Assembly (NCBI GenBank): GCA_027489875.1
Contig: JAIXZE010000034.1
Location: forward strand, 1-41,810
Direction: 5' to 3'
Length of the DNA: 41,810 bases
DNA from: Verrucomicrobiales bacterium
Lineage (GTDB): Bacteria; Verrucomicrobiota; Verrucomicrobiia; Limisphaerales; UBA9464
In this document: positions 16,966-26,500 of the stretch, in pieces
Numbering within the stretch: the stretch's first letter is position 1
Layout: each line of letters opens with the position of its first letter
Position numbers and translations under genes: made by a program
The notes under the pieces: model-generated
Databases searched by the model: none
Told to the model about the DNA's origin: nothing
What the model saw: only the letters and a program-made list of their open reading frames with translations

Positions 16966-17094
16966 TCAGACCTCGGCGGCATCCGTGACGGTCACGGTAT
17001 CTCCCTCCCCGGCCTTCATGTGGGCGAGGGCTTCCTTTGGCAGGACGAGAACCGCGGAATTGCCAATCTTGCGAAGCTTGAGCTCCGGAATCAT
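16966..17094 (-). pseudogene. truncated AbrB/MazE-type antitoxin
   Basis: The 42-residue frame reads LRKIGNSAVLVLPKEALA then KAGEGDTVTVTD, which is the whole swapped-hairpin DNA-binding domain of the SpoVT/AbrB antitoxin family. It stops straight after that domain (AAEV then TGA). Solitary antitoxins of this type usually run to about 75-80 residues, with a C-terminal toxin-binding tail. GGAG lies just before the ATG. No toxin gene is next to it on either side: downstream is repeat DNA, upstream the divergent gene at 17179. It may be a decayed module or a minimal DNA-binding protein acting on the shared promoter region. Confidence 0.6.
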
Positions 17095-17178
17095 GACTCC
17101 TACTCGCCGAAGCAATCCGCCCCACCGGAGGGCACCCTGCTTGACTCCCCTGCAATCGATTGGTCGGATGCTCCCTCC

Positions 17179-20100
17179 ATGCGAACCCACGCACACCTCC
17201 GCCACCACAGATCCTGCCCTTGGCCGCTCCTGCTCCTGCAGCTGCTGCTGGGTTTGCCGGTACTGGGACAGGATGCATGGCAACCCAGCTTTTCCATCCC
17301 GAACCTGAGTCCGGCCGGTCCAGTCTTCATCAGCGAACGCCATCGCGCCCTCATCCGGGGAACTCCCGGCCACAACGAGATCGTCTTTCAGGATTACCGG
17401 ACCGGTGCGACCAACCGCATCCTCACCCTGCCTTCCGATCTCTTCTCGATGGCCCTCTCCCCCAACCAGCAGTGGCTCTACGTGGTGCCTCTCGACCCCG
17501 CAGGCCCACCGGGACGGCCGGCCACCAACATCCTTGAGTTCAACCTGCTCGTCCCCGGCGAATCACGCACCCTCCATGTCCCCGAGCGCATCGTCTCCCT
17601 CGTCCCGACGGATCGCCGCCTCGTCGTGCTGAACGTCGTGGGAATCTCGGATTCCATCCCTTACCGCTTGCGGGTGCTGGATGCCGTCTCCGGGCGCCTT
17701 GGACCGGCAACTACCGCCACCACGCACCTCCTCGCCCCTTCCATCGAACAGGATTCGGTCTTCGCCGACGCCTTCGTCGCCTCAATCTACTACGAGTCCT
17801 TCCGCCACAGCTTCGATCCTTCCACCCTCGCCTGGACCGGCCGTCGCCGCTTTCCCATCATCCGCGGGGAGGAAGGGGCATATCAGGGATTCCCATTCGC
17901 CTATACCCCGGACCAGCGGATGTTCCTGACTCCCTTCGGAATCTTTACGAACGCAACCGTAGACGCGTCCATCGATCTCCGGAGGCTCAAGAGCTTCAAC
18001 CTCTACCGGCCACTGGCAGCCTTCTTCGATCCGCGCGTGCCGAGGTTCTGCTTCGCCGGCGAACGCAACAGACTCTCCCTGCTCCGGACCGATCGATGGG
18101 AATCCACCAAGGGCTATTCCCTCGGGGACGTTGGGGATCTGGGTGCCGTGGCTTACGGGCGCGATGAGGAGGATATCATCGCCGTGTTCACCAAGACCGG
18201 GGATCCGGACGGCACGGTAGCCCGATTCCGGCCTCCCATCGATCTGCTCGCAACCAACGCCCCGCCCCTTGCCCAGCTCAGCCTCACCAACACGGGACCC
18301 ACCACGGCCGAGGCCCTCCTGCTCGATGCCAGCGCTTCGGCCGATGACATCACTCCGAAGTCCCAGCTCCGGTTTCGTTGGGACCTCGACGGTGACGGTC
18401 AGTTCGAGATCCCCTTCACCAACTCGCCATTGCTGCTCCATCGTTTCGCACACGTCGGCCCCTTGAAGGTCCAGGTGCAGGTCGAGGACGAGCTGGGCGA
18501 ACGTTCGCAGGCCTCGATCGACATCCACCTCGCCTTCGCCACCGTTCCTTCCCAGCCGCTCCCGCCAGCAACGCCCTGGCAATTCAGTTTCGGCGTCGCC
18601 AACGCCGTCTTCGACCTTCCCAGGAACCGTGCCTTCGCCGTGGATTCCGACGGTCATCGGATCGTCGAGATCAACACCGAGACCGGCCAGGCCACCCGGG
18701 AATTCCCGGTCGATTCCGCAATCTGGCCTCCGGCCCTCGCCCTCTCCCCGGACGGACGCCATCTTTATTGCGCCGAGATCCACCGCCGCCCACTCCTCCC
18801 AATCGACTACGACAACGCCTACCTGGTCCAGTTCGACCTCGAAGCCGGCGTCCGGGCACGGGAGGTCCGTGTCGGATCCCACATCATCAGCATCGCCGTC
18901 CTCCCCAACCTCCACATCGCCTGCACGACCGCTTCCCATCTCGAGGTCCGCCGGTGGCCGGACGCCACACCCATCGCCTCGGCTTTGGCTGGCGGCGCTC
19001 CGGCGTCCATCTTCGCCAGCCGCCCCGACGGCACCCTCTACTGGGGATATCCCATCGACGCCTCCCTGTCCCTGCGCCGGAGGGTCTTCAACCCAGAGTC
19101 CGGGAACCTCGACAACCCTTTCAATGCCACAATCCCAGGCGTGAGTGGCTCCGTTATCGGAGAGGGACGCTACCTCCTCCTCAGCAGTGGGCAGGTCCGC
19201 GCCCTCACCCCGGAAACACCGCTCGACTTCCAACGCGTCACCAACATCGTCGCTGAACCGTTCCGGCACGCAGTCGACCTCCCCGGAAGCCAGCTGATCG
19301 CCCTCCGTGGGGATGGGCACTGGGAGTTCCTGCGGGCCTCCGACTGGTCGCGTCTCGTCCGACAACCTGCCTCCTCCCTGCCTACGTTTGCCTTTGCAGC
19401 TGGAGACGCCCGATACCTCTACGAATTCAGGCACGAATCCCCGCATATCGATCCCACGGGCGGCTCCACCCTGGAACGACGACGGGTACCGGCCACCGAT
19501 CCGTTGGCGAATGACCCGCCTGTCCTCTCGTGGGCACAGCCACCCGCCTTGATCCAACTCGGCACCAACATCCTCATCACCGCTTTCGCCTTCGACGAGG
19601 ACGGCATCATCACCGAGCGGGAACTTCTCGTAAACGGCACCCCGTTGCCCCCCTTGCCCGACACCTTCCCTCTCGTCCCCGGACGACGCCAATGGCGTTG
19701 GACACCCGCCACCTTCGGCACCTACCGCCTCCAGGTCACCGCGAGGGACAACCTGGGTACGGAGTCCCGCCTCCCGGAACATGTCATCCGGGTCAATCAG
19801 GCACCCACCATCGATTTCACCCTGCCCTTCACCAACCGGCAGGAGTCCCCCATCACCTTCAATTTCACCGTCACCGCTTCCGATGCCGATGACCGGGTCG
19901 TCTCCGTCGAGGCGTCCTACACCTCCTCGAACGGAATGCTCCGCCGCCTGGGTTCCCTCAACGCATCCCCGTACCTTTTCCGTGTCGATCGGCTCGTGGG
20001 GCGCGAAGGATTCATCATCGCCACCGCGACGGACGAGACCGGAGCACGGACCAGCAAGTCGGTCGGCCTCGCCCTCGATCCACCACCTGGCGACAACTTC

Positions 20101-21543
20101 GCCAAACCACTGCCTCTCGAAGGCACGCACGCAACCACCGGCTTCGCCGCGCGCCAGATGCAATCCGATGCCATTCCCCTGGCCGAACCGCCCGATCCTG
20201 CAGTCGGCACCGGTACCGGTGGTGTGTGGTGGCGCTGGACCGCTCCAGCCGACCTCGTCGTGCAGATCGACACCCTCGGCAGCTCCTTTGATACCCTCCT
20301 CCGGGTCCTTACCACCAACAGACCGGCCATGATCGTCGATGAAAACAACGACGACCCGTTCCTCGCACCCGCAAGCCGGGTCAAGTTCTCCGCCTCAGCC
20401 GGCGAGGTCTTCCTCGTCGGTGTCCTGAGCCCCAGGAATGGCGAGACCGGCGACATCCGTCTCAACCTGCGCTCCACACCGTGGACCAAGCCTGAACCCA
20501 CCACGCCGCCCATCAACGACCTCTTCACCGCCCGCGCCACCCTCGCCTCGGGAATCCCCGCCGCAGGCACCACCGCGGGTGCCCGGGTGGAGTTTCAGGA
20601 GACACTCCTCGGGTACCGTTCAACCAACACCGTCTGGTACCAATGGACCGCACCCGAATCCGGATGGGCCCGGTGCGAACTTACCTCCACCAACATCGAC
20701 CCCCGACTCACCCTGTACCAGGGTGCGGCCAGCCTCACCCGCCTCCGAGGACTGGGTTCGAAGGACGACAACGCGCTCACAGACCCTTCCGCGACCCTCG
20801 TCTTTCCCGTCATCGCGGGCACCAATTACGTTCTCCGCGTGAACGGCGTTGCCCTCGCCGAAGGTCCCTTCCAGCTCGTCGTCCATTCGCCCGTCGATCC
20901 ACCCAGCACCAATACCCCCCCCCATGACCGGCTCGCCCTGGCCCGGACCATCACCGGCGGCCTGACCGAATTCGAAAGCACCAGCAGGGACGCCACGTCG
21001 GAGCCGGAGCTGCAGGACATCCTCAAACTGGCTCAGCCCGTGAACGGCGTATGGTGGCGTTGGACTCCGGAAGCCGATGGGCGGGCCTACTGGACCCTGC
21101 GCCAACTGACCGGCGTCAACATCGGTTTGCTCACGCGGCGGGTGCTGAGCTTCGATCCATCCGGGAAGCCTCAGGTGCTCCTGCCACCCACCAACCAACC
21201 CAGCGGAAGTCCGATCCATTGGCAAACCGTCGCCGGCACCACCTACTACCTCTTCGCTGGGACGGCGGCCGGCAATCCCACCGCGGATTTCCGTTTCTTC
21301 ATCAACAACCACATGCTCACGGCCCCCCTCCGTCTTCTGCCGCCGGAACCCACCCCGAGCGGCCACCTTCGACTCGGCCTGCACAGTCCCTTCGAACGTC
21401 GTGCCACCCTGGAATCCTCTTCCAACCTCCTTCAGTGGCAGGTCGTCAGCCCTGTCACCCTCCTGCCGGGAGACACGGCGTTCGAACTGCCAGCAGACAA
21501 TCCAAACCCACAGGTCTTCTTCCGACTCCAGTCCGACGATTGA
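17179..21543 (+). CDS. large secreted beta-propeller/PKD/PPC protein
   Basis: A 1454-residue exported protein. The start at 17179 gives a signal peptide (PWPLLLLQLLLGLPVLGQ). Reading by rough residue: beta-propeller-like repeats (35-360, e.g. LSPNQQWLYVVPL), a PKD domain (363-454, with FRWDLDGDGQF), a second propeller-like stretch (470-770, LSPDGRHLYC), two Ig-like domains (775-965), three pre-peptidase C-terminal-type domains (970-1100, 1108-1238, 1245-1378, with repeated VWWRWTAP or VWYQWTAP), and a C-terminal module with LQWQVVSP and FFRLQSDD. No catalytic motif is seen. Probably a cell-surface or secreted adhesion/binding protein. Function unknown. Confidence 0.85.
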   Translation: MRTHAHLRHHRSCPWPLLLLQLLLGLPVLGQDAWQPSFSIPNLSPAGPVFISERHRALIRGTPGHNEIVFQDYRTGATNRILTLPSDLFSMALSPNQQWLYVVPLDPAGPPGRPATNILEFNLLVPGESRTLHVPERIVSLVPTDRRLVVLNVVGISDSIPYRLRVLDAVSGRLGPATTATTHLLAPSIEQDSVFADAFVASIYYESFRHSFDPSTLAWTGRRRFPIIRGEEGAYQGFPFAYTPDQRMFLTPFGIFTNATVDASIDLRRLKSFNLYRPLAAFFDPRVPRFCFAGERNRLSLLRTDRWESTKGYSLGDVGDLGAVAYGRDEEDIIAVFTKTGDPDGTVARFRPPIDLLATNAPPLAQLSLTNTGPTTAEALLLDASASADDITPKSQLRFRWDLDGDGQFEIPFTNSPLLLHRFAHVGPLKVQVQVEDELGERSQASIDIHLAFATVPSQPLPPATPWQFSFGVANAVFDLPRNRAFAVDSDGHRIVEINTETGQATREFPVDSAIWPPALALSPDGRHLYCAEIHRRPLLPIDYDNAYLVQFDLEAGVRAREVRVGSHIISIAVLPNLHIACTTASHLEVRRWPDATPIASALAGGAPASIFASRPDGTLYWGYPIDASLSLRRRVFNPESGNLDNPFNATIPGVSGSVIGEGRYLLLSSGQVRALTPETPLDFQRVTNIVAEPFRHAVDLPGSQLIALRGDGHWEFLRASDWSRLVRQPASSLPTFAFAAGDARYLYEFRHESPHIDPTGGSTLERRRVPATDPLANDPPVLSWAQPPALIQLGTNILITAFAFDEDGIITERELLVNGTPLPPLPDTFPLVPGRRQWRWTPATFGTYRLQVTARDNLGTESRLPEHVIRVNQAPTIDFTLPFTNRQESPITFNFTVTASDADDRVVSVEASYTSSNGMLRRLGSLNASPYLFRVDRLVGREGFIIATATDETGARTSKSVGLALDPPPGDNFAKPLPLEGTHATTGFAARQMQSDAIPLAEPPDPAVGTGTGGVWWRWTAPADLVVQIDTLGSSFDTLLRVLTTNRPAMIVDENNDDPFLAPASRVKFSASAGEVFLVGVLSPRNGETGDIRLNLRSTPWTKPEPTTPPINDLFTARATLASGIPAAGTTAGARVEFQETLLGYRSTNTVWYQWTAPESGWARCELTSTNIDPRLTLYQGAASLTRLRGLGSKDDNALTDPSATLVFPVIAGTNYVLRVNGVALAEGPFQLVVHSPVDPPSTNTPPHDRLALARTITGGLTEFESTSRDATSEPELQDILKLAQPVNGVWWRWTPEADGRAYWTLRQLTGVNIGLLTRRVLSFDPSGKPQVLLPPTNQPSGSPIHWQTVAGTTYYLFAGTAAGNPTADFRFFINNHMLTAPLRLLPPEPTPSGHLRLGLHSPFERRATLESSSNLLQWQVVSPVTLLPGDTAFELPADNPNPQVFFRLQSDD

Positions 21544-21623
21544 GCCTGAAAGCAGCAGTCGGGATTTTCACCGAGTTCACAGAATCAGATGGACTGGAAT
21601 AGGAAACTTGAACCCGGTCCCCT

Positions 21624-22583
21624 TCACCTGCCCATCGCTCCGCGGATACGATCCAGGATCTCGGGTGATTTGGCGGTGATGATCCCCTGGACGATCAGGG
21701 CGAAGTTGTCGGCCAGGACTTCCTCCGGGTGGAGGATATAGCCGGTGTTGCGGCCGATCTTCTCGTGGAAGCCGGTGACCTTCTCGATGGGGACCATTCT
21801 CGGGCCGTTCGCGTCGGTGAGGACGCGATGTCCTCCATCGGGGGTCCGTTCCACGAGGAGCAGTTCGAACTTCAGGTAGGCGAAGAACTCGCCGCCGCGT
21901 TCGGCATCGTAGGTGGGCGATGTGGAGAAGAGGATGGGAACCCCATGGACCCGTTCGCCGTCCAGGCTGACCTCGATCGCGTGCGCGTTGATGGGTGCGT
22001 CGGGATTCGTGATGCGACGTTCCGCAAGCGTGGCCGGATGCCGGACCTCACCACAGGGCTCGAACCCGATGGCGGCATACAGCCGGTCGCGCAGCGCGGG
22101 ATTGGATCGGGAGAGGATATGGAAAACCTCGTGGGCCAGCATCCCGGTAAGTTGGGCGGCGGGACGCCGGACGGTTCCGCTGGGCAGGATGATGGCGTTG
22201 CCGCGGGTGTAGGGGGCGTTGCCTTCCTCGCTTCCGGTGGTCTGGATGAAGTGGATCACGGAAGGCAACGGCACGCCCGTCTTCCGGAGCCCGTCGCGGA
22301 TCTGATCGAATGCGGAGCGTATCCGATCCTGCTCGCCGGGTTTCCACTCAATGACCGAGTCGGCGACGAAGCGGAGGAACAGGGCTTCGTCGACCGGACC
22401 GTTGGTCTTCATCCGGGCAGCGCGATCGAAGGGACTGAGGCGCTCGATGAAGGAATCGCGTTTCCCGAGCAATTCCCGCGCGGCGGACGGCGTGTCGAAG
22501 ACCAATTCCTGTCCGAGCAGGCGCCCTGCGAGCAGCAATAGCGACAACGACAGGAGCGGCCAATGGGCTGGGGTGAGTCTCAT
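21624..22583 (-). CDS. putative exported HExxH metalloprotease
   Basis: A 319-residue protein with a signal peptide from the start chosen at 22583 (WPLLSLSLLLLAGRLLGQ). It contains a zinc-protease motif, LAHEVFHILSR (HEVFH at 151-155), with TGMLAHE upstream. A later HPEEVLADNFAL segment (about 285-296) has glutamates placed as in gluzincins, where a downstream Glu is the third zinc ligand. No named family was recognised. It converges on the large secreted protein, 80 bases between stops. Peptidase activity is inferred from the motif only. Confidence 0.6.
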   Translation of the reverse strand: MRLTPAHWPLLSLSLLLLAGRLLGQELVFDTPSAARELLGKRDSFIERLSPFDRAARMKTNGPVDEALFLRFVADSVIEWKPGEQDRIRSAFDQIRDGLRKTGVPLPSVIHFIQTTGSEEGNAPYTRGNAIILPSGTVRRPAAQLTGMLAHEVFHILSRSNPALRDRLYAAIGFEPCGEVRHPATLAERRITNPDAPINAHAIEVSLDGERVHGVPILFSTSPTYDAERGGEFFAYLKFELLLVERTPDGGHRVLTDANGPRMVPIEKVTGFHEKIGRNTGYILHPEEVLADNFALIVQGIITAKSPEILDRIRGAMGR

Positions 22584-22747
22584 GGAATGAGTCAGTGCAG
22601 GCTTCTGGTCACTTCGCGGAGACCGGCGGAACTCCACGAGATGCGATGAGCTCTACCTCTGGAGAGGAGGAAAGGCAATCGGGTCAGTCTCGTCCCCTTT
22701 GCGGCTTGGCGGCTTGGCGGCTTTTCCTTGTTGGATCATTTCCCCGT

Positions 22748-22836
22748 CTGTCGCCCCGCTGGGGCTGAGGATCCATGGGGGACACGGGTCCCACGGCTGA
22801 CGCCGTGGGCTACCATCTGTCGGTGCTCCGCACCTG
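22748..22836 (-). repeat. dispersed palindromic repeat, family 2, copy B
   Basis: The reverse complement matches copy A at 16621-16707: hairpins at 22822-22834 (GGTGC/GCACC), 22790-22809 (CCCACGGC, TGAC, GCCGTGGG) and 22753-22765 (GCCCC, GCT, GGGGC). It sits in the 401-base gap 22584-22984 between the metalloprotease start and the AhpD-like gene. That gap also holds an 8-base tandem (GCGGCTTG, three copies, 22701-22724) and the repeat at 22872-22942. Confidence 0.85.
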
Positions 22837-22871
22837 TGCGGCGCGTCTGGACGCGCTGCCTCCTCCGCGTT

Positions 22872-22942
22872 CTCCGCGTCTCCGCGTGAGACACGTCTCT
22901 GGCCCCTTCGCGTCTTCGCGTCTTCGCGTCTCCGCGTGAGAC
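22872..22942. repeat. CGCGTCTCCGCGTGAGAC direct repeats
   Basis: An 18-base direct repeat occurs at 22875-22892 and 22925-22942, the second preceded by a CTTCGCGT tandem (22906-22929). Read on the minus strand it would encode DAKTRRREGAR-like peptide, a familiar false translation of intergenic low-complexity DNA. It ends 42 bases before the AhpD-like start. Confidence 0.7.
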
Positions 22943-22984
22943 GGCCGCCTCGCCACGATACGTCCCCTTCCCTATTCTCTCTCC

Positions 22985-23542
22985 ATGGCCTTCATCGCAC
23001 CGAAGCCGCTGAGTGAGTACCCGTTCTACCTGCGCTGGTTCTTCCGGCGACAGGAACGGAAGTACGGCATGACGCTCTCGCCTTCGTGGTTGTGGGGCCG
23101 GCTTCCTGCCCACTTCGGCGGATTGCTCGTCCTCCTGGGCTGCTTCCAGCGGAAGTCGTTCCCGATCGACACGGCCCTGCGCAGCCTTGTTTCTGCGCGC
23201 ATCGCACAACTCAACGGCTGCGCGTTCTGCGTCGACCTCAACTCCTACAATCTCCTCCAGGCCACCGGTTCCCTCAGCAAGGCCAAGGCGGTCGACGACT
23301 GGCGGACGAGCAGCCTGTACTCGGAGAAGGAACGCCTCGCCCTCGACTACGCCGAGACCATGACCGACACCACCCGTCGGGTCAGCGCTGCCCAGATCCA
23401 GGCCCTGAAATCCCACTTCACCGACGACGGTGTCGTGGCCCTCACGGCGTGGATCGCCTTCCAGAACATGAGCGCCAAGTTCAACAGCGCCCTCGGTGCC
23501 GAGGACAACGCCCTGTGCCAGATACCTTCCCGTAAAGGCTAG
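22985..23542 (+). CDS. AhpD-like/carboxymuconolactone decarboxylase family protein
   Basis: A 185-residue protein of the CMD/AhpD superfamily. The active-site region reads ARIAQLNGCAFCVDLNSY, giving the CxxC pair and downstream residues typical of AhpD-like thiol-disulfide or peroxidase-linked proteins. An all-helical pattern follows, with LALDYAETMTD and LTAWIAFQNMSAKFN as in the family. No signal peptide is seen. Its likely role is thiol-based peroxide detoxification or a related redox step, but no partner gene is nearby. Its TAG overlaps the stop of the convergent M11-like protease gene by four bases (CTAG). Confidence 0.85.
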   Translation: MAFIAPKPLSEYPFYLRWFFRRQERKYGMTLSPSWLWGRLPAHFGGLLVLLGCFQRKSFPIDTALRSLVSARIAQLNGCAFCVDLNSYNLLQATGSLSKAKAVDDWRTSSLYSEKERLALDYAETMTDTTRRVSAAQIQALKSHFTDDGVVALTAWIAFQNMSAKFNSALGAEDNALCQIPSRKG

Positions 23543-26500
23543 CGCTTCTCCAACCGGTAGAAGCGCGCACCGGTTGTAACAGGCACCACGAGGATATTCT
23601 GTCCGCCCGCCGATTGCACCGGGGCTTCGACATCCGACCACGGTCCGACCGCCGACTCGCTCTCCACCGGAGCAAAGCCAACCGCCCCCAGCGGCCAGGC
23701 CATCCGCAATTCCTCGCCGGTGATCGTCGTCAGGATCCGTGGATCCCGGATCGGCTGGAGCAGTGCACTCAACTGCAGCTGGAAGCTCAGGTCGCTGCTG
23801 TTGGCATCGCTCTGATGGATCTCCACCGCCAGCACGTTCGTCCCCGCCACGAACCGCGCCGGATCAATGTCTGCCTCGAAGATCGCCGATTCATCCTCCC
23901 CCCCAACGGAGGCCGACGCCAGCGTCGTGGGCGTGATGGTTCCGGAGGGCATGTTGCTTCGGAAGACCTCGACCCCGTTCAGGTACACCACCGCCCCATC
24001 GTCCCGGATGACCCCCAAAGTCGCCGCCAGCATGGTCCGGGGATCCTCTACCTGGAACGCGTGGCGGAACCACGTCGTGATGTACTTGGAGACTGGGTTC
24101 GGACCAAAGCTGACGGTGGTGACGACGTCGTCGTCGCCATAACCCAACTGGGCAGCGCCACTGCTCCAGGTGGAATCGTTGAAGGTCCGCGAAGTCCATC
24201 CACCGGCGGGCATCGTCCCCTGATCATAGAAGCGCCACACCGCTCCCAGTGGCACGAGGGTCACGTTCTGGAGGTCCCCTGGCGTCGACGCCTCGAAGTT
24301 CACCTCGGCCCGGTTCGCCTGCAGGTTCAACGGATTGGTGAATCCCAGCCGCGTGAACAGCAACCCCTCCTGCAAGGCGCGCAGGGTATAACTGCCGCGT
24401 GCCAACCCCGCCAGGATGTAGGTCCCATCACTGTCGGTGAACGTCTGCTTCGTGTTCGACGTGTAGATCCGCACGCCCTCCACCGGCTGTCCATCCCGGG
24501 TCACGCGGCCTGTCAACCGCACCGTGGTCGGCGAACCAACGCGCACCAGATACGAATCCGATCCCGTGCCCCCGCGCAGGTCCGAAACCACGCAGCGCAC
24601 GACATACTCCCCGGTGGTCGCCCAGGACTTGGAAGCCGTGGGTCCGTTGGTGCCAAAGGTTCCATCGCCGAAATCCCACGCGTACGCGAGCGTGGTGTCC
24701 GTCGGGTCGGCGTCGGAGGCGGTCGCCGTAAAGCGTACCGTGGCATTGAGCGCGGCTGTTGCGGACGAGCCCGTGACCGCGACGACCGGCTTGGTGTTGT
24801 TGGTGGGGTTGCCGAATCGCACCGCCATATCGAACCAAACGGGATCCGTACCGCCCTTCGCAAGGGTGGTGATATGGACCCCCGCCGCCCGGTCACTGAA
24901 GGTCCGGCCCAGACCCAGCGGCGAATCATTCTTCCCCTCCGCAGAACCGGGAGTCATGTCCAACAACAGGGTGGACGTGTTCGCTGTCTGCCCCCAGCGA
25001 ATCCCCACGCCATTCTGGACGAAGGTGCTGGCAGTCCACTGCTGACGGGCCTCAATCCAGTAATTGGTCCGGGAGTTCCTTCGCACGGTCAGGGCGCGCA
25101 CCGAGGTCACGTCGTTGGTGCTGTCCATGGCGAAAACCCGGTAGGTGCCGTTCGTCAGCGCGTTCCGGACGTAGGTGTTGGGCAGCCAATCGAGGTAGTT
25201 CTTGTAGCGTGTATTGAAATGGCGCCGGCCGGCCGAGGCGTTGCCCATCGTGTCGAAGCTGTCGCCATACTCCACATTGCTGCCCGACCCGAGGATGGAG
25301 TCGCCACCGGTGTCCCAGAAGTTCGCGTGAGAGAGCCCGAGGTTGTGGCCCAGCTCATGGGCCACGACGCCACCCGCCGTGTCGTAAGCCGCCCGGATCC
25401 ACGAACCCGGGGCACCCACATAGCCCAGCCCAGCCCAACCGAACCCGGGCACCGCTCCGAAGCAGGTCAGGTCAAACGCGTAATTGGAAAGATTGAAGCC
25501 GGCAGCGGTCGCCGCATTCCGCGCGGCGGTGCGGACCTCGGCAGCATCCCTCGATCCGTAATACGCCGCGGTGTTCGGCAGCCGCAGCGTCGGGGTCATG
25601 ACCGATCCGTTCGCTCCAAACGGCGAAAAGCCCAACCGATTGTAGGACTGGTTCCGGTAGAACGCATCAAGGTTGGTCAGGAGATTGGTTCCGGTCGTTT
25701 CCGAGAACGGCGCGCCCGCCAGATCCGAGAAATCAACGCGGATGAAGATCAGGCGCTTGGTTCCTTCGGTATAGGCCCGGCGGGTCCGCGGCGCGCCGTT
25801 CGCGTCGAAGGATTCCGCGTTCATGGCCAGCGCCAGCATCCGCTCGCTCATCGCCTCCAGGTGCGCGTTGCCGCAGGTCCACACCAACTTCTCGCCGGCG
25901 ACTCCAACATCAACGGCATCGTCCCCCGATTGCGCCAGCGCGGCGTTGTCGAGGGCGCACAGCGGCGCACGGACGTTCAGGCCCAGTTCGGCAATCTCGG
26001 AACCCTCCAACCTCCGGATCGGGCTTTCGGCCAAGGCCATCTGGTCGTCCACCGCGATGCCGTGCAGCGGAACACCGAACAATGTCGGCTGGAACATCCG
26101 CTGGCCGTAGGTGCTGGCGGTAAACCGCCGACCGTCCATCACCACCTTCCGCATCACCCCCGGCACCGTTCCTTCCGCCCCGGCGGCAGCAACGGCCGCC
26201 AGCACTTCATAGTCACCCTGCCCCTCCACCCGTTCCTCCAATTGCCCGACCACCGTCCCCGGCAACCGGCTGCGGACGGCGTGCGGGATCGCCAACTCCA
26301 AGGCCCGCCGCGGATCCGACACAATCAGGTCCCGCAGTTCCTCACGGCGACGTCGCGCCAACGCCACGCCCTCGGCTTCCAACGCTGGGCGCTCGCTTTC
26401 GGGGGCTTGCTCGAATCGATCCACCCAAGCGCGGAAGCCAGCGAAGGCAGGCTCTTTTGGAATCGTCTGCCAGAGGACATCCGTGGGCGGCAGGACCCGT

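Noticed and set aside
17782..20163. A 793-codon open frame on the minus strand
   Set aside because: It is antisense to the large secreted protein, whose frame holds PKD and PPC motifs. The reverse frame shows no domain and is Gly/Glu/Val-rich as expected of a shadow.
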